From contig JAIRKE010000001.1 in the NCBI GenBank assembly GCA_031260295.1, positions 62,001 to 126,000 of the forward strand: a stretch of DNA of 64,000 bases, written 5' to 3'. This DNA comes from Azonexus sp. GTDB taxonomy: Bacteria > Pseudomonadota > Gammaproteobacteria > Burkholderiales > Rhodocyclaceae. The notes under the pieces were generated by a model. It was given only the letters and a program-made list of their open reading frames with translations. It had not been told where the DNA came from and ran no database searches. Each line of letters starts with the position of its first letter. The stretch's first letter is position 1. The position numbers and the translations under genes were made by a program. Shown here one piece after another: positions 9,943-17,588 of this stretch.

Positions 9943-10926
9943 ATGTTTACAGGCATTCTGATCAACAAGGACGAATCCGGTTATCGCGCCAGTTGCGAAC
10001 AGATCGACGAGGCGCTGCTGCCCGAGGGCGAAGTCACCGTCCGCATCGACTGGTCCTCGCTCAATTACAAGGACGGTTTGGCGATCACCGGCCAGGGGCC
10101 GGTCGTGCGCCGCTTCCCGATGGTGCCCGGCATCGACTTCGCCGGCACCGTCAGCGACAGCCGTGATCCGGCATGGCAAGTCGGCGACAAGGTCGTGCTC
10201 AACGGCTGGGGCGTCGGCGAAATCCACTGGGGTGGGCTGGCCCAGCAGGCTCGTGTCCGTGGCGAATGGCTGGTGCCCCTGCCGGCGGCCTTCTCCGCCC
10301 GCCAGGCGATGGCCATTGGCACCGCTGGTTACACCGCGATGCTCTGCGTGCAGGCCCTGGAGCGCCACGGTATCGCTCCGGACAGCGGCGACATCCTCGT
10401 GACCGGCGCCAATGGTGGTGTCGGCAGCGTCGCCATCGCGCTGCTGGCCAAGCTCGGCTACACCGTCGTTGCCTCGACCGGCCGTCCCAGCGAAGCGGCG
10501 TACCTGAAAACACTCGGCGCCAGCGCCATCATCGATCGCAACGAATTGTCGGCACCTGGCAAGCCGCTCGGCAAGGAGCGCTGGGCTGGCGCCGTCGATA
10601 CGGTCGGCAGCCACACGCTGGCCAATGTCTGTGCCGGCATCCGCTACCGCGGTGCCGTTGCTGCCTGCGGTTTGGCCCAGGGCATGGATTTCCCGGCCAG
10701 CGTGGCCCCCTTCATCCTGCGTGGCGTCACGTTATACGGCATCGACAGCGTGATGGCACCGCAGCCGGTGCGCCGCGAAGCCTGGGAGCGCCTCGGTCGC
10801 AATCTCGATCCGGCCAGGCTGGAAGCGATTACCCACGAAATCGGCTTGAGCGAAGCCATTGCGACTGCTGGCCAACTCATGCAGGGCAGGGTGCGTGGCC
10901 GCGTGGTGGTCGATGTCAATCGCTGA
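9943..10926 (+). CDS. acuI: MDR-family quinone/acrylyl-CoA reductase (AcuI/YhdH)
   Basis: 327-residue medium-chain dehydrogenase/reductase without zinc ligands. The N-terminal segment [33 protein letters not shown] is diagnostic of the YhdH/AcuI branch, whose characterised members reduce acrylyl-CoA with NADPH. A Rossmann motif ([21 protein letters not shown]) lies near residue 150. GGAGAG precedes the ATG. It is convergent with the M15 peptidase gene, 24 bp away. Substrate is inferred from family only. Confidence 0.9.
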   Translation: MFTGILINKDESGYRASCEQIDEALLPEGEVTVRIDWSSLNYKDGLAITGQGPVVRRFPMVPGIDFAGTVSDSRDPAWQVGDKVVLNGWGVGEIHWGGLAQQARVRGEWLVPLPAAFSARQAMAIGTAGYTAMLCVQALERHGIAPDSGDILVTGANGGVGSVAIALLAKLGYTVVASTGRPSEAAYLKTLGASAIIDRNELSAPGKPLGKERWAGAVDTVGSHTLANVCAGIRYRGAVAACGLAQGMDFPASVAPFILRGVTLYGIDSVMAPQPVRREAWERLGRNLDPARLEAITHEIGLSEAIATAGQLMQGRVRGRVVVDVNR

Positions 10927-10950
10927 TCACCGATCCAGATGGGCGGCTGC

Positions 10951-11550
10951 TCAGACAAACACCGCCACCCCGCCCGCCACGCGGCGTCGCAATTCGGCAA
11001 GCATGTCGCGTTCGCTCAGGCCAGCCGCCCAGGCCGGGCGCAGTTGGTAATGCGGTTGATCGACAAGGGTTTTCCAGTTACCGCCCCATTCCAGACCGAG
11101 GTCCATGCCAAGGACGCCGACGGCCTTGTACTTCGGTGAGTCGCCGAGATATCGGTTGCCTTCGAAAACGCCGATGTCGAAGGCGATGCCGAAATTGTGG
11201 TTGGAATAACCGCCACGGGCATTGGTCACCTTCGGCCCCGGCTGGCTTCGACCTTTGGCGTAGAGGGCGTCCTGCTCGGCATAGCTGCGGGTGCCGCCGA
11301 TGACTTTGATCGCGATGCCGTGCAGCGCGGCTTTTTCGATCAGGGCGAGGGCCAGCGGCCGGACGTCGGGCAGTAGCGTAGCGATGCATTGCTGACTGCG
11401 CGGGTCGGTCGGTGATGCCTTGTCTTCCGGCACCGTGGCAGGTTTGACGATGTGGGCGTGGATGGCGCACCAAGTCTCGGGGCCGGCGCGACCGTCGACC
11501 TGGACGCCGAGTTGCGTCTGCACTTCGCGGATCATTGTTTCGATGTTCAT
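10951..11550 (-). CDS. endolysin-like M15 metallopeptidase (L-alanyl-D-glutamate endopeptidase type)
   Basis: 199 residues. The N-terminal ~45 residues look like a small peptidoglycan-binding repeat (QTQLGVQVDGRAGPETWCAI). The catalytic domain shows both zinc motifs of the VanY/CwlK group: SNHNFGIAFD (SxHxxGxAxD) and EWGGNWKTLVDQPHYQ (final His). There is no signal peptide or membrane segment, which fits a phage endolysin exported by a holin rather than a housekeeping periplasmic enzyme. No holin or other phage gene is nearby. The ATG at 11550 was chosen for its ribosome-binding site (GGGAGAACGACA); a longer frame upstream lacks family resemblance. Confidence 0.85.
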   Translation of the reverse strand: MNIETMIREVQTQLGVQVDGRAGPETWCAIHAHIVKPATVPEDKASPTDPRSQQCIATLLPDVRPLALALIEKAALHGIAIKVIGGTRSYAEQDALYAKGRSQPGPKVTNARGGYSNHNFGIAFDIGVFEGNRYLGDSPKYKAVGVLGMDLGLEWGGNWKTLVDQPHYQLRPAWAAGLSERDMLAELRRRVAGGVAVFV

Positions 11551-11719
11551 TGTCGTTCTCCCGTGTGTCGGGTACCGGCCCGTTGCGACGTCGGTACCAT
11601 CCCATTGGGGTTTTAACTGCTGGCGGCAGATTTGCCAACCCGGATCGCTGCGCGAGCCGGCGGCAAAGCTGGGATAATGGCGCCCTTCACCCCAACGCCC
11701 ATCCTCACGGAGAACCGGA

Positions 11720-12070
11720 ATGGCCACGATCCGCCTCTTCGGCATCAAGAACTGCGACACCATGAAGAAAGCCATGACCTGGCTCGCCGATCATGGCATT
11801 GCCTACGAATTCATCGATTACAAGAATACAGGCGTCGCCGCATCGCACCTGTCCGACTGGGCGGCGCGAGCCGGTTGGGAAACGCTGCTCAACCGGCGCG
11901 GCTTGATGTGGAAGAAATTGAGCGACGCCGAGCGCGCCGATGTCGACGCCGCCAAGGCGTTAACGCTGATGGCGCAGTATCCGGCGCTGATCAAGCGCCC
12001 GGTGCTCGATACCGGCCGCGAGCTGCTGGTCGGGTTCACCCCGGAAAACTACGCCGAGAAACTGAAATGA
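11720..12070 (+). CDS. ArsC/Spx-family reductase (YffB-like)
   Basis: 116-residue thioredoxin-fold protein. FGIKNCDTMKKAMTWL near the N-terminus contains the single conserved cysteine of the ArsC/Spx/YffB family. KRPVLDTG and VGFTPENYAEKLK are the family's C-terminal motifs. It is not an arsenate-resistance gene by context. The stop codon overlaps the hslO start (ATGA), so the two are translationally coupled. A shared role in thiol stress is an inference from hslO. Confidence 0.88.
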   Translation: MATIRLFGIKNCDTMKKAMTWLADHGIAYEFIDYKNTGVAASHLSDWAARAGWETLLNRRGLMWKKLSDAERADVDAAKALTLMAQYPALIKRPVLDTGRELLVGFTPENYAEKLK

Positions 12071-12948
12071 GCGATAGCTTCGTCCGCCGCTTTCTCTTCG
12101 AAGGCCTCGATATTCGCGGTGCCGTCGTCCATCTCGGCGAAGCTTGGCGGCAGATGCAGGATGGCCGCGATTACCAGCCGACGGTCGCCCAGTTGCTCGG
12201 CGAAACCGCCGCCGTCACTGCGCTGATCGCCGGCCAGTTGAAGCAGCCGGGCCGCCTGACGCTGCAGTTGCGTGGCGGTGGCCCGATCCAGTTGCTGGTG
12301 ATGGATTGCAACGAGCAATTGCAGATGCGCGGCATGGCGCGCAGCAACCCGGTCGTGCTGCCGGCGCCGGTGCCCGAACTGCTCGGCGCTAGCCAAGGCG
12401 GCCGGCTGTTGATGAGCCTCGATCTACCGACCGCCCGCCAGCCCTACCAGAGCTTCGTGCCGATGGTCGGCGACAGCATCGCCGCCCTCTTCGAGCACTA
12501 CCTGGAGCAATCCGAGCAGCAGCTGTCGCGGCTGTTCGCCTCGGCCAGCCCGCAAGCCGCCGCCTGCCTGTTTCTGCAGAAAATGCCCGAGGCCGATGCC
12601 CGCGACGCCGATGGCTGGCACCGCATCAGCCAACTGGCCGCCACCGTCAAGACGGGCGAACTGCTCGAACTCGATGCCGAAGCCTTGCTCACCCGGCTAT
12701 TCCACGAAGACATGGCCGAACACGGCCTGCGTCTCTACGACGCGCAACCGGTCTGCTACCACTGCCCGGAAGATTGGGACAAGATTCGCGACATGATTCG
12801 TTCCCTCGGCCGCCAGGATGCCGAAACCATCCTTGCCGAGCACGGCGAGATCGTCATTCGTGACGACATCTGCAATCGCCAATACCGCTTTGGCCCGGAC
12901 GACGTCGCCGCCTTGTTCGCCGACAGCACCGGCCAGGCGCTGCACTGA
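12067..12948 (+). CDS. hslO: Hsp33 chaperonin with an atypical cysteine switch
   Basis: 293-residue cytoplasmic holdase normally activated by oxidation of four zinc-binding cysteines (CxC...CxxC). The N-terminal domain is well conserved (GETAAVTALIAGQLKQPGRLTLQ, MRGMARSNP). In the C-terminal switch only Cys233 and Cys269 occupy canonical positions. Glu235 stands where the second Cys of CxC belongs, and Asp266 where the first Cys of CxxC belongs. An extra Cys230 lies three residues upstream. Zinc binding and redox gating may therefore differ from the E. coli protein. The gene overlaps the ArsC-like gene by 4 bp. Confidence 0.93.
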   Translation: MSDSFVRRFLFEGLDIRGAVVHLGEAWRQMQDGRDYQPTVAQLLGETAAVTALIAGQLKQPGRLTLQLRGGGPIQLLVMDCNEQLQMRGMARSNPVVLPAPVPELLGASQGGRLLMSLDLPTARQPYQSFVPMVGDSIAALFEHYLEQSEQQLSRLFASASPQAAACLFLQKMPEADARDADGWHRISQLAATVKTGELLELDAEALLTRLFHEDMAEHGLRLYDAQPVCYHCPEDWDKIRDMIRSLGRQDAETILAEHGEIVIRDDICNRQYRFGPDDVAALFADSTGQALH

Positions 12949-12960
12949 GCAATCGTTAGG

Positions 12961-13488
12961 CTAGGCGCCGCTGTCCTGCCGGCCATCGGGCGATGCCAGC
13001 AATTCAGCCAGCGGCATGCCGGCGGCGGTTTCGTCGCGACCCGGCAGCAGGTGGATCAATTCTTCCAGATTGATATGCAATGTTTTGAGCGCCACGGCCG
13101 GCAGGGCGGCCAAGGCTTGCGGCAGGATGCCTTCGGCCGGCCCGGGCAGGGCCGCCAGGGCCGTGGCGCCGTTGGCCGCGAGTTGCAGGCCGATCCGCCG
13201 CTGGTCGCGGCCGTTGCGCTGTTTGACCAGGCACCCGCGCACGACCAGTTTGTCTACCAGCAGGCTGCAGGTCGATTGATGGATACCCATGCGCCCGGCC
13301 AGTTCGCCGATGCCCAGGCCCGGACTGTGCGCCACCTCCTGTAGTACCCACATCTGCGAACCGGGCATATCGCAACGTTCTTCGACTAGCCGGAAATATT
13401 GGCGTAGCGAGCCGAAGATCAGGCGGAACTGCTGCAGTACTTCCATGGCCAGTAGCGGAGTGGAATGGGCGGATTCGTTCTCGGACAC
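12961..13488 (-). CDS. MarR-family transcriptional regulator
   Basis: A winged-helix protein of 175 residues if translated from the GTG at 13488; an ATG at 13446 would give 161. PGLGIGELAGRMGIHQSTCSLLVDKLVVRGCLVKQRNGRDQRRIGLQL is a classic MarR recognition helix and wing, with the DxRR motif. The frame stays open further upstream, but that stretch contains a perfect palindrome that must be promoter DNA, so starts beyond 13530 are excluded. Neither candidate start has a strong ribosome-binding site. It is divergent from the antiporter/C26/YbdK cluster, which it may control. Confidence 0.85.
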   Translation of the reverse strand: MSENESAHSTPLLAMEVLQQFRLIFGSLRQYFRLVEERCDMPGSQMWVLQEVAHSPGLGIGELAGRMGIHQSTCSLLVDKLVVRGCLVKQRNGRDQRRIGLQLAANGATALAALPGPAEGILPQALAALPAVALKTLHINLEELIHLLPGRDETAAGMPLAELLASPDGRQDSGA

Positions 13489-13529
13489 AGCTTTCCCGGC
13501 AGCGCGCTTGCGCGAATGTGAAGAGTGAA

Positions 13530-13550
13530 TTATATTGGAGAGCAATATAA
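13530..13550. promoter_or_regulatory. probable MarR operator
   Basis: TTATATTG (13530-13537) and CAATATAA (13543-13550) form a perfect 8-bp inverted repeat with a 5-bp spacer. It is an AT-rich island in GC-rich DNA, 42 bp upstream of the regulator's GTG. Size and symmetry fit MarR dimer sites. Its -10-like TATATT suggests it overlaps the promoter, giving autorepression and possibly control of the divergent genes. Confidence 0.75.
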
Positions 13551-13617
13551 ATACACTAGCCTTGCTCTGCGGCGCAGTATCTCTTGCAGGCGAGGATTGG
13601 GGGGGTAACCCTTTTTT

Positions 13618-13890
13618 GTGATCAATTCCATCCTGCTTTTCGGTTTGGCCGAACAACGGGCGGTCGGCCTGCAACCGATGCCGAGCGTGGTACAGGGATG
13701 GCCGCTTAACACGTAGATGCTATATTCGCAACTTGATCCTGAACTGGCCGGCATGCTGCTGGCGACCTTGCTGTCGATGCAATGGCTTGGTCCGCTGGCT
13801 ACCCAGGCTGCGGTCAAGGGGTTCGGCGCAGCCATATGCCTCGTCCCCCGGCAACCTGCCGCTGCCGGCACTCACGGAGGAACCTCCTGA
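13618..13890 (+). pseudogene. C-terminal relic of a CPA2 cation:proton antiporter
   Basis: Reading from 13618 gives ILLFGLAEQRAVGLQPMPSV, then a TAG at 13714-13716. The frame resumes as MLYSQLDPELAGMLLATLL and SMQWLGPLATQAAVKGFGA, ending at 13890. This aligns with the end of the intact antiporter at 14895-16169: VGLGIQPLSATTVF, LARLYPGIG, AAIMELSGPALCWLALRRSGE. It is thus the last ~90 codons of a second antiporter, cut at its 5' end and carrying an internal stop. The 57-codon part after the TAG (13717-13890) could still be translated; its stop overlaps the next start (TGATG). Confidence 0.6.
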
Positions 13891-14672
13891 TGAGCAGACG
13901 TCCGTTGCGTATCGGCCTTTCGGCCCGCATTTTCCACCCGCAGCCGGGGGCTGCCGGCATCCAGTCGAAATCGCTGCATTACCTGGAGCAGTCGGTGGCG
14001 CATTGGGTCATGTCGCGCGAGGTGATGGTGTTCATGATTCCCTCGGTCAGCGGCGACGGCATCGTCCATCGCAGCAGCATCCGGCTGTCGGACTATTCGC
14101 AGTATTTGGACGGCCTGGTGTTGCAGGGCGGCGCCGATATCAGCCCGCAGTCTTACGGCGAGGAACCGATGCGCCCCGAATGGGCCGGCGACCGCCTGCG
14201 CGACAATTACGAGATCGAATTGCTGCATGAGTTCATGGAAGCGGGCAAACCAGTCCTAGGGATCTGCCGGGGCCACCAGTTGATCAACGTCGCGCTGGGG
14301 GGAACCCTGTATCAGGATATCGAATCCCAGTACGAGTCCCCGGCGGTCCATATTCATCCCGATTACGATCGCCATGCCCACCCGATTGTCTGGGAGGAGG
14401 GCTCCAGACTGGCCAGGTTGTATCCGGGCCAGCCCGGTGGTCGCGTCATCTCGATCCATCACCAAGCCATCCGCACTCTCGGGCGCGGCCTGCAAGTTGA
14501 GGCGCGCAGCGTCGGCGACGGGCTGATCGAGGCGATCCGCCTGGAAGGCCGGCAGTTCGTGTTGGGCCTGCAATGGCATCCCGAGTTCCATCCGCCGGGG
14601 AGTCCCGACCTGCTCGACTGCACGCCGATTCTCGACCTGTTCCTTAGCGCCACCCGCAGCCGGCGCTGGTGA
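13890..14672 (+). CDS. C26-family gamma-glutamyl hydrolase (PuuD-like)
   Basis: 260-residue class I glutamine-amidotransferase-like hydrolase. The nucleophile elbow GICRGHQLINVALGG gives the catalytic Cys, and LQWHPEFH gives the His-Glu pair; QGGADISPQSYGEE is typical of the PuuD/C26 group. Characterised relatives hydrolyse gamma-glutamyl-GABA or related gamma-glutamyl amides. No GABA or putrescine genes are nearby. Instead it lies between antiporter sequences and a YbdK-type ligase that could make gamma-glutamyl compounds. GGAGGAACC precedes the ATG, which overlaps the stop of the antiporter relic. Confidence 0.85.
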   Translation: MSRRPLRIGLSARIFHPQPGAAGIQSKSLHYLEQSVAHWVMSREVMVFMIPSVSGDGIVHRSSIRLSDYSQYLDGLVLQGGADISPQSYGEEPMRPEWAGDRLRDNYEIELLHEFMEAGKPVLGICRGHQLINVALGGTLYQDIESQYESPAVHIHPDYDRHAHPIVWEEGSRLARLYPGQPGGRVISIHHQAIRTLGRGLQVEARSVGDGLIEAIRLEGRQFVLGLQWHPEFHPPGSPDLLDCTPILDLFLSATRSRRW

Positions 14673-14750
14673 TACCGGATGGCTCCCACCCTCGGGGGCC
14701 GCGTTTTCAATCCCAACGGACCGCCGCCGGCGGTCCCGACTTTCGAGGTA

Positions 14751-14764
14751 GCTATCGAGATAGC
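14751..14764. repeat. short palindrome upstream of the antiporter
   Basis: GCTATC-GA-GATAGC is a perfect inverted repeat with a 2-bp centre. A second hairpin-forming sequence (GGACCGCC/GGCGGTCC, 14718-14736) lies just before it. Together they mark the 119-bp gap after the C26 gene as a possible regulatory or RNA-processing region. Neither is followed by a T-run. Confidence 0.35.
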
Positions 14765-14791
14765 GCCAATCGCAGCACAGGGAGCACAAGC

Positions 14792-14902
14792 ATGATCAAA
14801 GTTGGATTGATAGGCCGTGGCAAGGCCGGCGAGGCCATCGCCGGCATTATCAACGTCAGCCTCGCCGAGCGGAGCGACCGGGCCGTTTCCAGCCATGCTT
14901 GA
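14792..14902 (+). CDS. 36-codon small ORF resembling a Rossmann-fold N-terminus
   Basis: An ATG with a good ribosome-binding site (GGGAG) opens MIKVGLIGRGKAGEAIAGII, the look of an NAD(P)-binding first strand and glycine loop (GxGxAG). The frame stops after 36 codons, and its last 8 bp overlap the antiporter start. It is either the stump of a deleted dehydrogenase-like gene or a leader that couples translation into the antiporter, which has no ribosome-binding site of its own. No function can be assigned. Confidence 0.5.
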   Translation: MIKVGLIGRGKAGEAIAGIINVSLAERSDRAVSSHA

Positions 14903-16169
14903 GTTCCTGAGCGACCTGCCGCGCACGCTCTGGGAGCGGCTGCGCGACAGCCTGTATTTCCTGCCGCCTTTCCCCGAGCAGATCGACTCGCTGGCCTTGT
15001 TCAGCTTGCTGTTGCTGCTCGGGATGTTGATCGGCGAGTGGTTGCAGGCCCGCACCGGCTGGCCGAAGGTGATCGGCTATGTGCTGGCCGGAACCCTTTT
15101 CGGTCCCTCGCTGCTCGGCTGGATCAGCATTGAGACGCTGGCCAAGGTCCGGCCGCTGGCCGACGCAGCGCTCGGCTTGTTGATGCTGGAGGTTGGCCGC
15201 CGCCTCGATCTCGGCTGGCTGCTACGTAACCCCGAGTTGCTGCGTAGCACGTCGAGTGACATCGTCCTTTCCTGTCTGCTGATCTTCCTCTTCGCCTTTT
15301 ACGGCGTCGGTCTGTCGCCCGCCTGGTCGGCTGCTACTGCCGCCATCACCATGGCCTCGGCGCCGGCCGTGGTACTGCTGACCGTCGAACAATCGAGGTC
15401 ACAGGGCCAGGTCACCGAGCGCATCATCCTGCACACGGCGATCAGTTGCGCCGCTTCTTTCGTTGCTTTCACCTTGGTGCTTGGTATCGTCCATGCCGAG
15501 CACAGCCGCAATTGGATCAATGCCGTCATCCATCCGCTGTGGGTCGGTGTCGGTTCGCTGCTGGTCGCCTCGCTGGCCGCCCACCTGGCGCTGACCATCG
15601 CTCGCTTGCTGCCGAAAGGCTCGCTGGCCCAGGTCTTCGTGCTGGTCGCCTCGGCTCTGCTCGCCGTCGGCATCGCCCGCATGCTGGCCGTGCCGGTATT
15701 CTTGACCCTGTTCGTGATGGGCGTCGTATTGGCTGTCCGCGACGAGCGCCAATCGCTGCGCTACACGGTCCTGCCGGAAGGGCACTGGTTGCTGGCCATC
15801 ATTCTTTTCGTCGTCATCGGCGCTGCGTTGCCGTGGTCCTCCTTTACCTGGATGACCGGCCTGCAAGCGCTTGGCCTGCTGGCTGTGCGTGCCGTCGCCA
15901 AAATGGCTGCGCTGGCCCTGACCGGCGGCAGCCTGCCAGTCAAGAAGCGGCTGCTGGTCGGCCTTGGTATCCAGCCGCTGTCGGCTACGACGGTATTCAT
16001 GGCCTACGAATTGGCCAGGCTGTATCCGGGAATCGGCCTGTCGGCCCTGACCCTGCCGCTGTTCGCCGCCGCCATCATGGAACTGTCCGGTCCGGCGCTG
16101 TGCTGGCTGGCCCTGCGCCGCTCCGGAGAGTGCCACGATGACAGACCCGTCCGCGGAGGTATCGCATGA
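14895..16169 (+). CDS. CPA2-family cation:proton antiporter (no RCK domain)
   Basis: 424-residue inner-membrane protein with 11-13 hydrophobic segments. ALFSLLLLLGMLIGEWLQ and WPKVIGYVLAGTLFGPSLLG are the Kef/CPA2-type first helices, and IMELSGPALCWLALRRSGE is the typical last helix. The usual C-terminal TrkA-N/RCK nucleotide-binding domain of KefB/KefC is absent. Conserved Asp/Glu ion-binding residues cannot be assigned without alignment. The start at 14895 lies just after a small ORF that may drive its translation. The stop overlaps the YbdK-type ligase start (ATGA), implying a common transcript. Confidence 0.88.
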   Translation: MLEFLSDLPRTLWERLRDSLYFLPPFPEQIDSLALFSLLLLLGMLIGEWLQARTGWPKVIGYVLAGTLFGPSLLGWISIETLAKVRPLADAALGLLMLEVGRRLDLGWLLRNPELLRSTSSDIVLSCLLIFLFAFYGVGLSPAWSAATAAITMASAPAVVLLTVEQSRSQGQVTERIILHTAISCAASFVAFTLVLGIVHAEHSRNWINAVIHPLWVGVGSLLVASLAAHLALTIARLLPKGSLAQVFVLVASALLAVGIARMLAVPVFLTLFVMGVVLAVRDERQSLRYTVLPEGHWLLAIILFVVIGAALPWSSFTWMTGLQALGLLAVRAVAKMAALALTGGSLPVKKRLLVGLGIQPLSATTVFMAYELARLYPGIGLSALTLPLFAAAIMELSGPALCWLALRRSGECHDDRPVRGGIA

Positions 16170-17350
16170 CCCAAGCCCTCGGCGAATTCCGCCACAGCGA
16201 CGCTCTTTCGCTCGGTGTTGAACTGGAACTGCAACTGGTGTCGCGCCGCGATTTCGATTTGACCCGCGCCGCCACCGACCTACTCGGCAGCCTCAAATAT
16301 GATGGCTGCTTCGGCGAGATCAAGCTCGAGATCACCGAAAGTATGATCGAAATCAGCACCCAGCCACAGACCACCGTCGACGCGATCGCTGCCGACCTAG
16401 CCGGCCTACGCGACACGCTGCGCATCCACGCCGAACGTAACAACATCGGCATCTGCGGCGGCGGCGCTCACGCCTTCCATCGCTGGCCGGACCGTCGCAT
16501 CTGCCCCGGCGAGCGCTTTGATGTGCTGTACCAGCGCTACGGCTATCTGGCCAAGCAATTCACTGTCTTCGGGCAGCACATCCACATCGGCTGTAGCAGC
16601 GCCGACGACGCCATCTGGTTGACCCAGGCGCTCGGCGTCTATGTGCCGATCTTCATCGCGCTGTCCGCCTCTTCGCCCTTTGTCGACGGCGAAGATACGC
16701 TGTTCCAGTCGGCCCGCCTCAATGCCGTCTCGGCCTTTCCGCTCAGCGGCCAGTGCCCGCCGCTTGCCGACTGGGCCGATTTCGTCCGCCATTGCGAATT
16801 CCTGCAAGCCTGCGGCATCGCTGCCAGCATCAAGGATCTGTACTGGGACGTGCGGCCAAAGCCGGAATTCGGCACCGTCGAAATCCGTGTCTGCGACACG
16901 CCGCTCTCCATCGAGCAGGCTGCCGCGCTGACCGCCCTGGCCCAGTCGCTGTCGCGCTGGCTGTTACGCACACGGCCGCCGCTATCGACAGAGCGTCAGG
17001 TCCATGCCGCCCGTTTCAACAAATTTCAGGCTTGCCGCTATGGCATGGCGGCGCAAATTTCCGACCCGGTCGCGTGCTCCGTCCGGTCGCTTGGCGACAG
17101 TACCTGCGAACTGCTCGACGCGCTGGAAGAAGATGCCCGTGAACTCGGCTGTGCGCATTGGCTGGCTGCACTGCGCGCGGTCGCCGCCGGCGGCGGCGAT
17201 GCCGCCTGGCTGCGCGCGCGGTGGCAAGAGTACGGCAATCTGAACGATGTGGTGCGGGCGTGCAGCGACCGGCTGCTCAACGGCGCAGTGAAACATTCTG
17301 GGAAGAAGGAAAAATTTGCCCAGCAGCAACCGGGAAGGCAAGCCCATTGA
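16166..17350 (+). CDS. YbdK-type carboxylate-amine ligase (GCS2 family)
   Basis: 394-residue ATP-dependent ligase of the glutamate-cysteine ligase 2 family. LSLGVELELQLVSRRDFDL holds the metal-binding glutamates. GICGGGAHAFHRW, FGQHIHIGCSSADDAIWLTQAL, and PKPEFGTVEIRVCDTP followed by an Arg/Lys-rich C-terminal half match YbdK. E. coli YbdK has only weak gamma-glutamylcysteine synthetase activity, so the physiological amine is open. It is the last gene of the MarR-linked cluster, overlapping the antiporter by 4 bp. The final ~20 residues are basic and probably disordered. Confidence 0.88.
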   Translation: MTQALGEFRHSDALSLGVELELQLVSRRDFDLTRAATDLLGSLKYDGCFGEIKLEITESMIEISTQPQTTVDAIAADLAGLRDTLRIHAERNNIGICGGGAHAFHRWPDRRICPGERFDVLYQRYGYLAKQFTVFGQHIHIGCSSADDAIWLTQALGVYVPIFIALSASSPFVDGEDTLFQSARLNAVSAFPLSGQCPPLADWADFVRHCEFLQACGIAASIKDLYWDVRPKPEFGTVEIRVCDTPLSIEQAAALTALAQSLSRWLLRTRPPLSTERQVHAARFNKFQACRYGMAAQISDPVACSVRSLGDSTCELLDALEEDARELGCAHWLAALRAVAAGGGDAAWLRARWQEYGNLNDVVRACSDRLLNGAVKHSGKKEKFAQQQPGRQAH

Positions 17351-17499
17351 TGGGCCGCGGCCATGCCCCATCTTTACTGCAATCCACCTGTCACCGGCTT
17401 GGCTGAATTACTTCACAACAGAGGTCGTAATACCGCCGGAGACTGGCGGCCACTCTTGGCTGATCATCGTTGAATTTCAAGGATTTCCCCCTTGTTTTT

Positions 17500-17518
17500 C
17501 ACTAAATTCAATTTAGTG
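17500..17518. repeat. 19-bp palindrome in an AT-rich convergent gap
   Basis: CACTAAATT-C-AATTTAGTG is a perfect inverted repeat, flanked by CCCC on the left and GGGG on the right, in the 238-bp gap between two converging genes. It may end transcription in both directions. Nothing else is visible in the gap. Confidence 0.45.
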
Positions 17519-17588
17519 GGGGAATATTCAATTTATCAATTACATAGAAGATTTTTGCTGCTGTAAGACGGCACCGCCGCACCGAGGT

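Noticed and set aside
13530-13674. Longer MarR start reaching 13674
   Set aside because: The extension crosses a perfect AT-rich palindrome that is far better explained as the operator, and its residues show no family resemblance.
14718-14736. Intrinsic terminator after the C26 gene
   Set aside because: The stem is perfect but no T-run follows and the downstream genes run on in the same direction.
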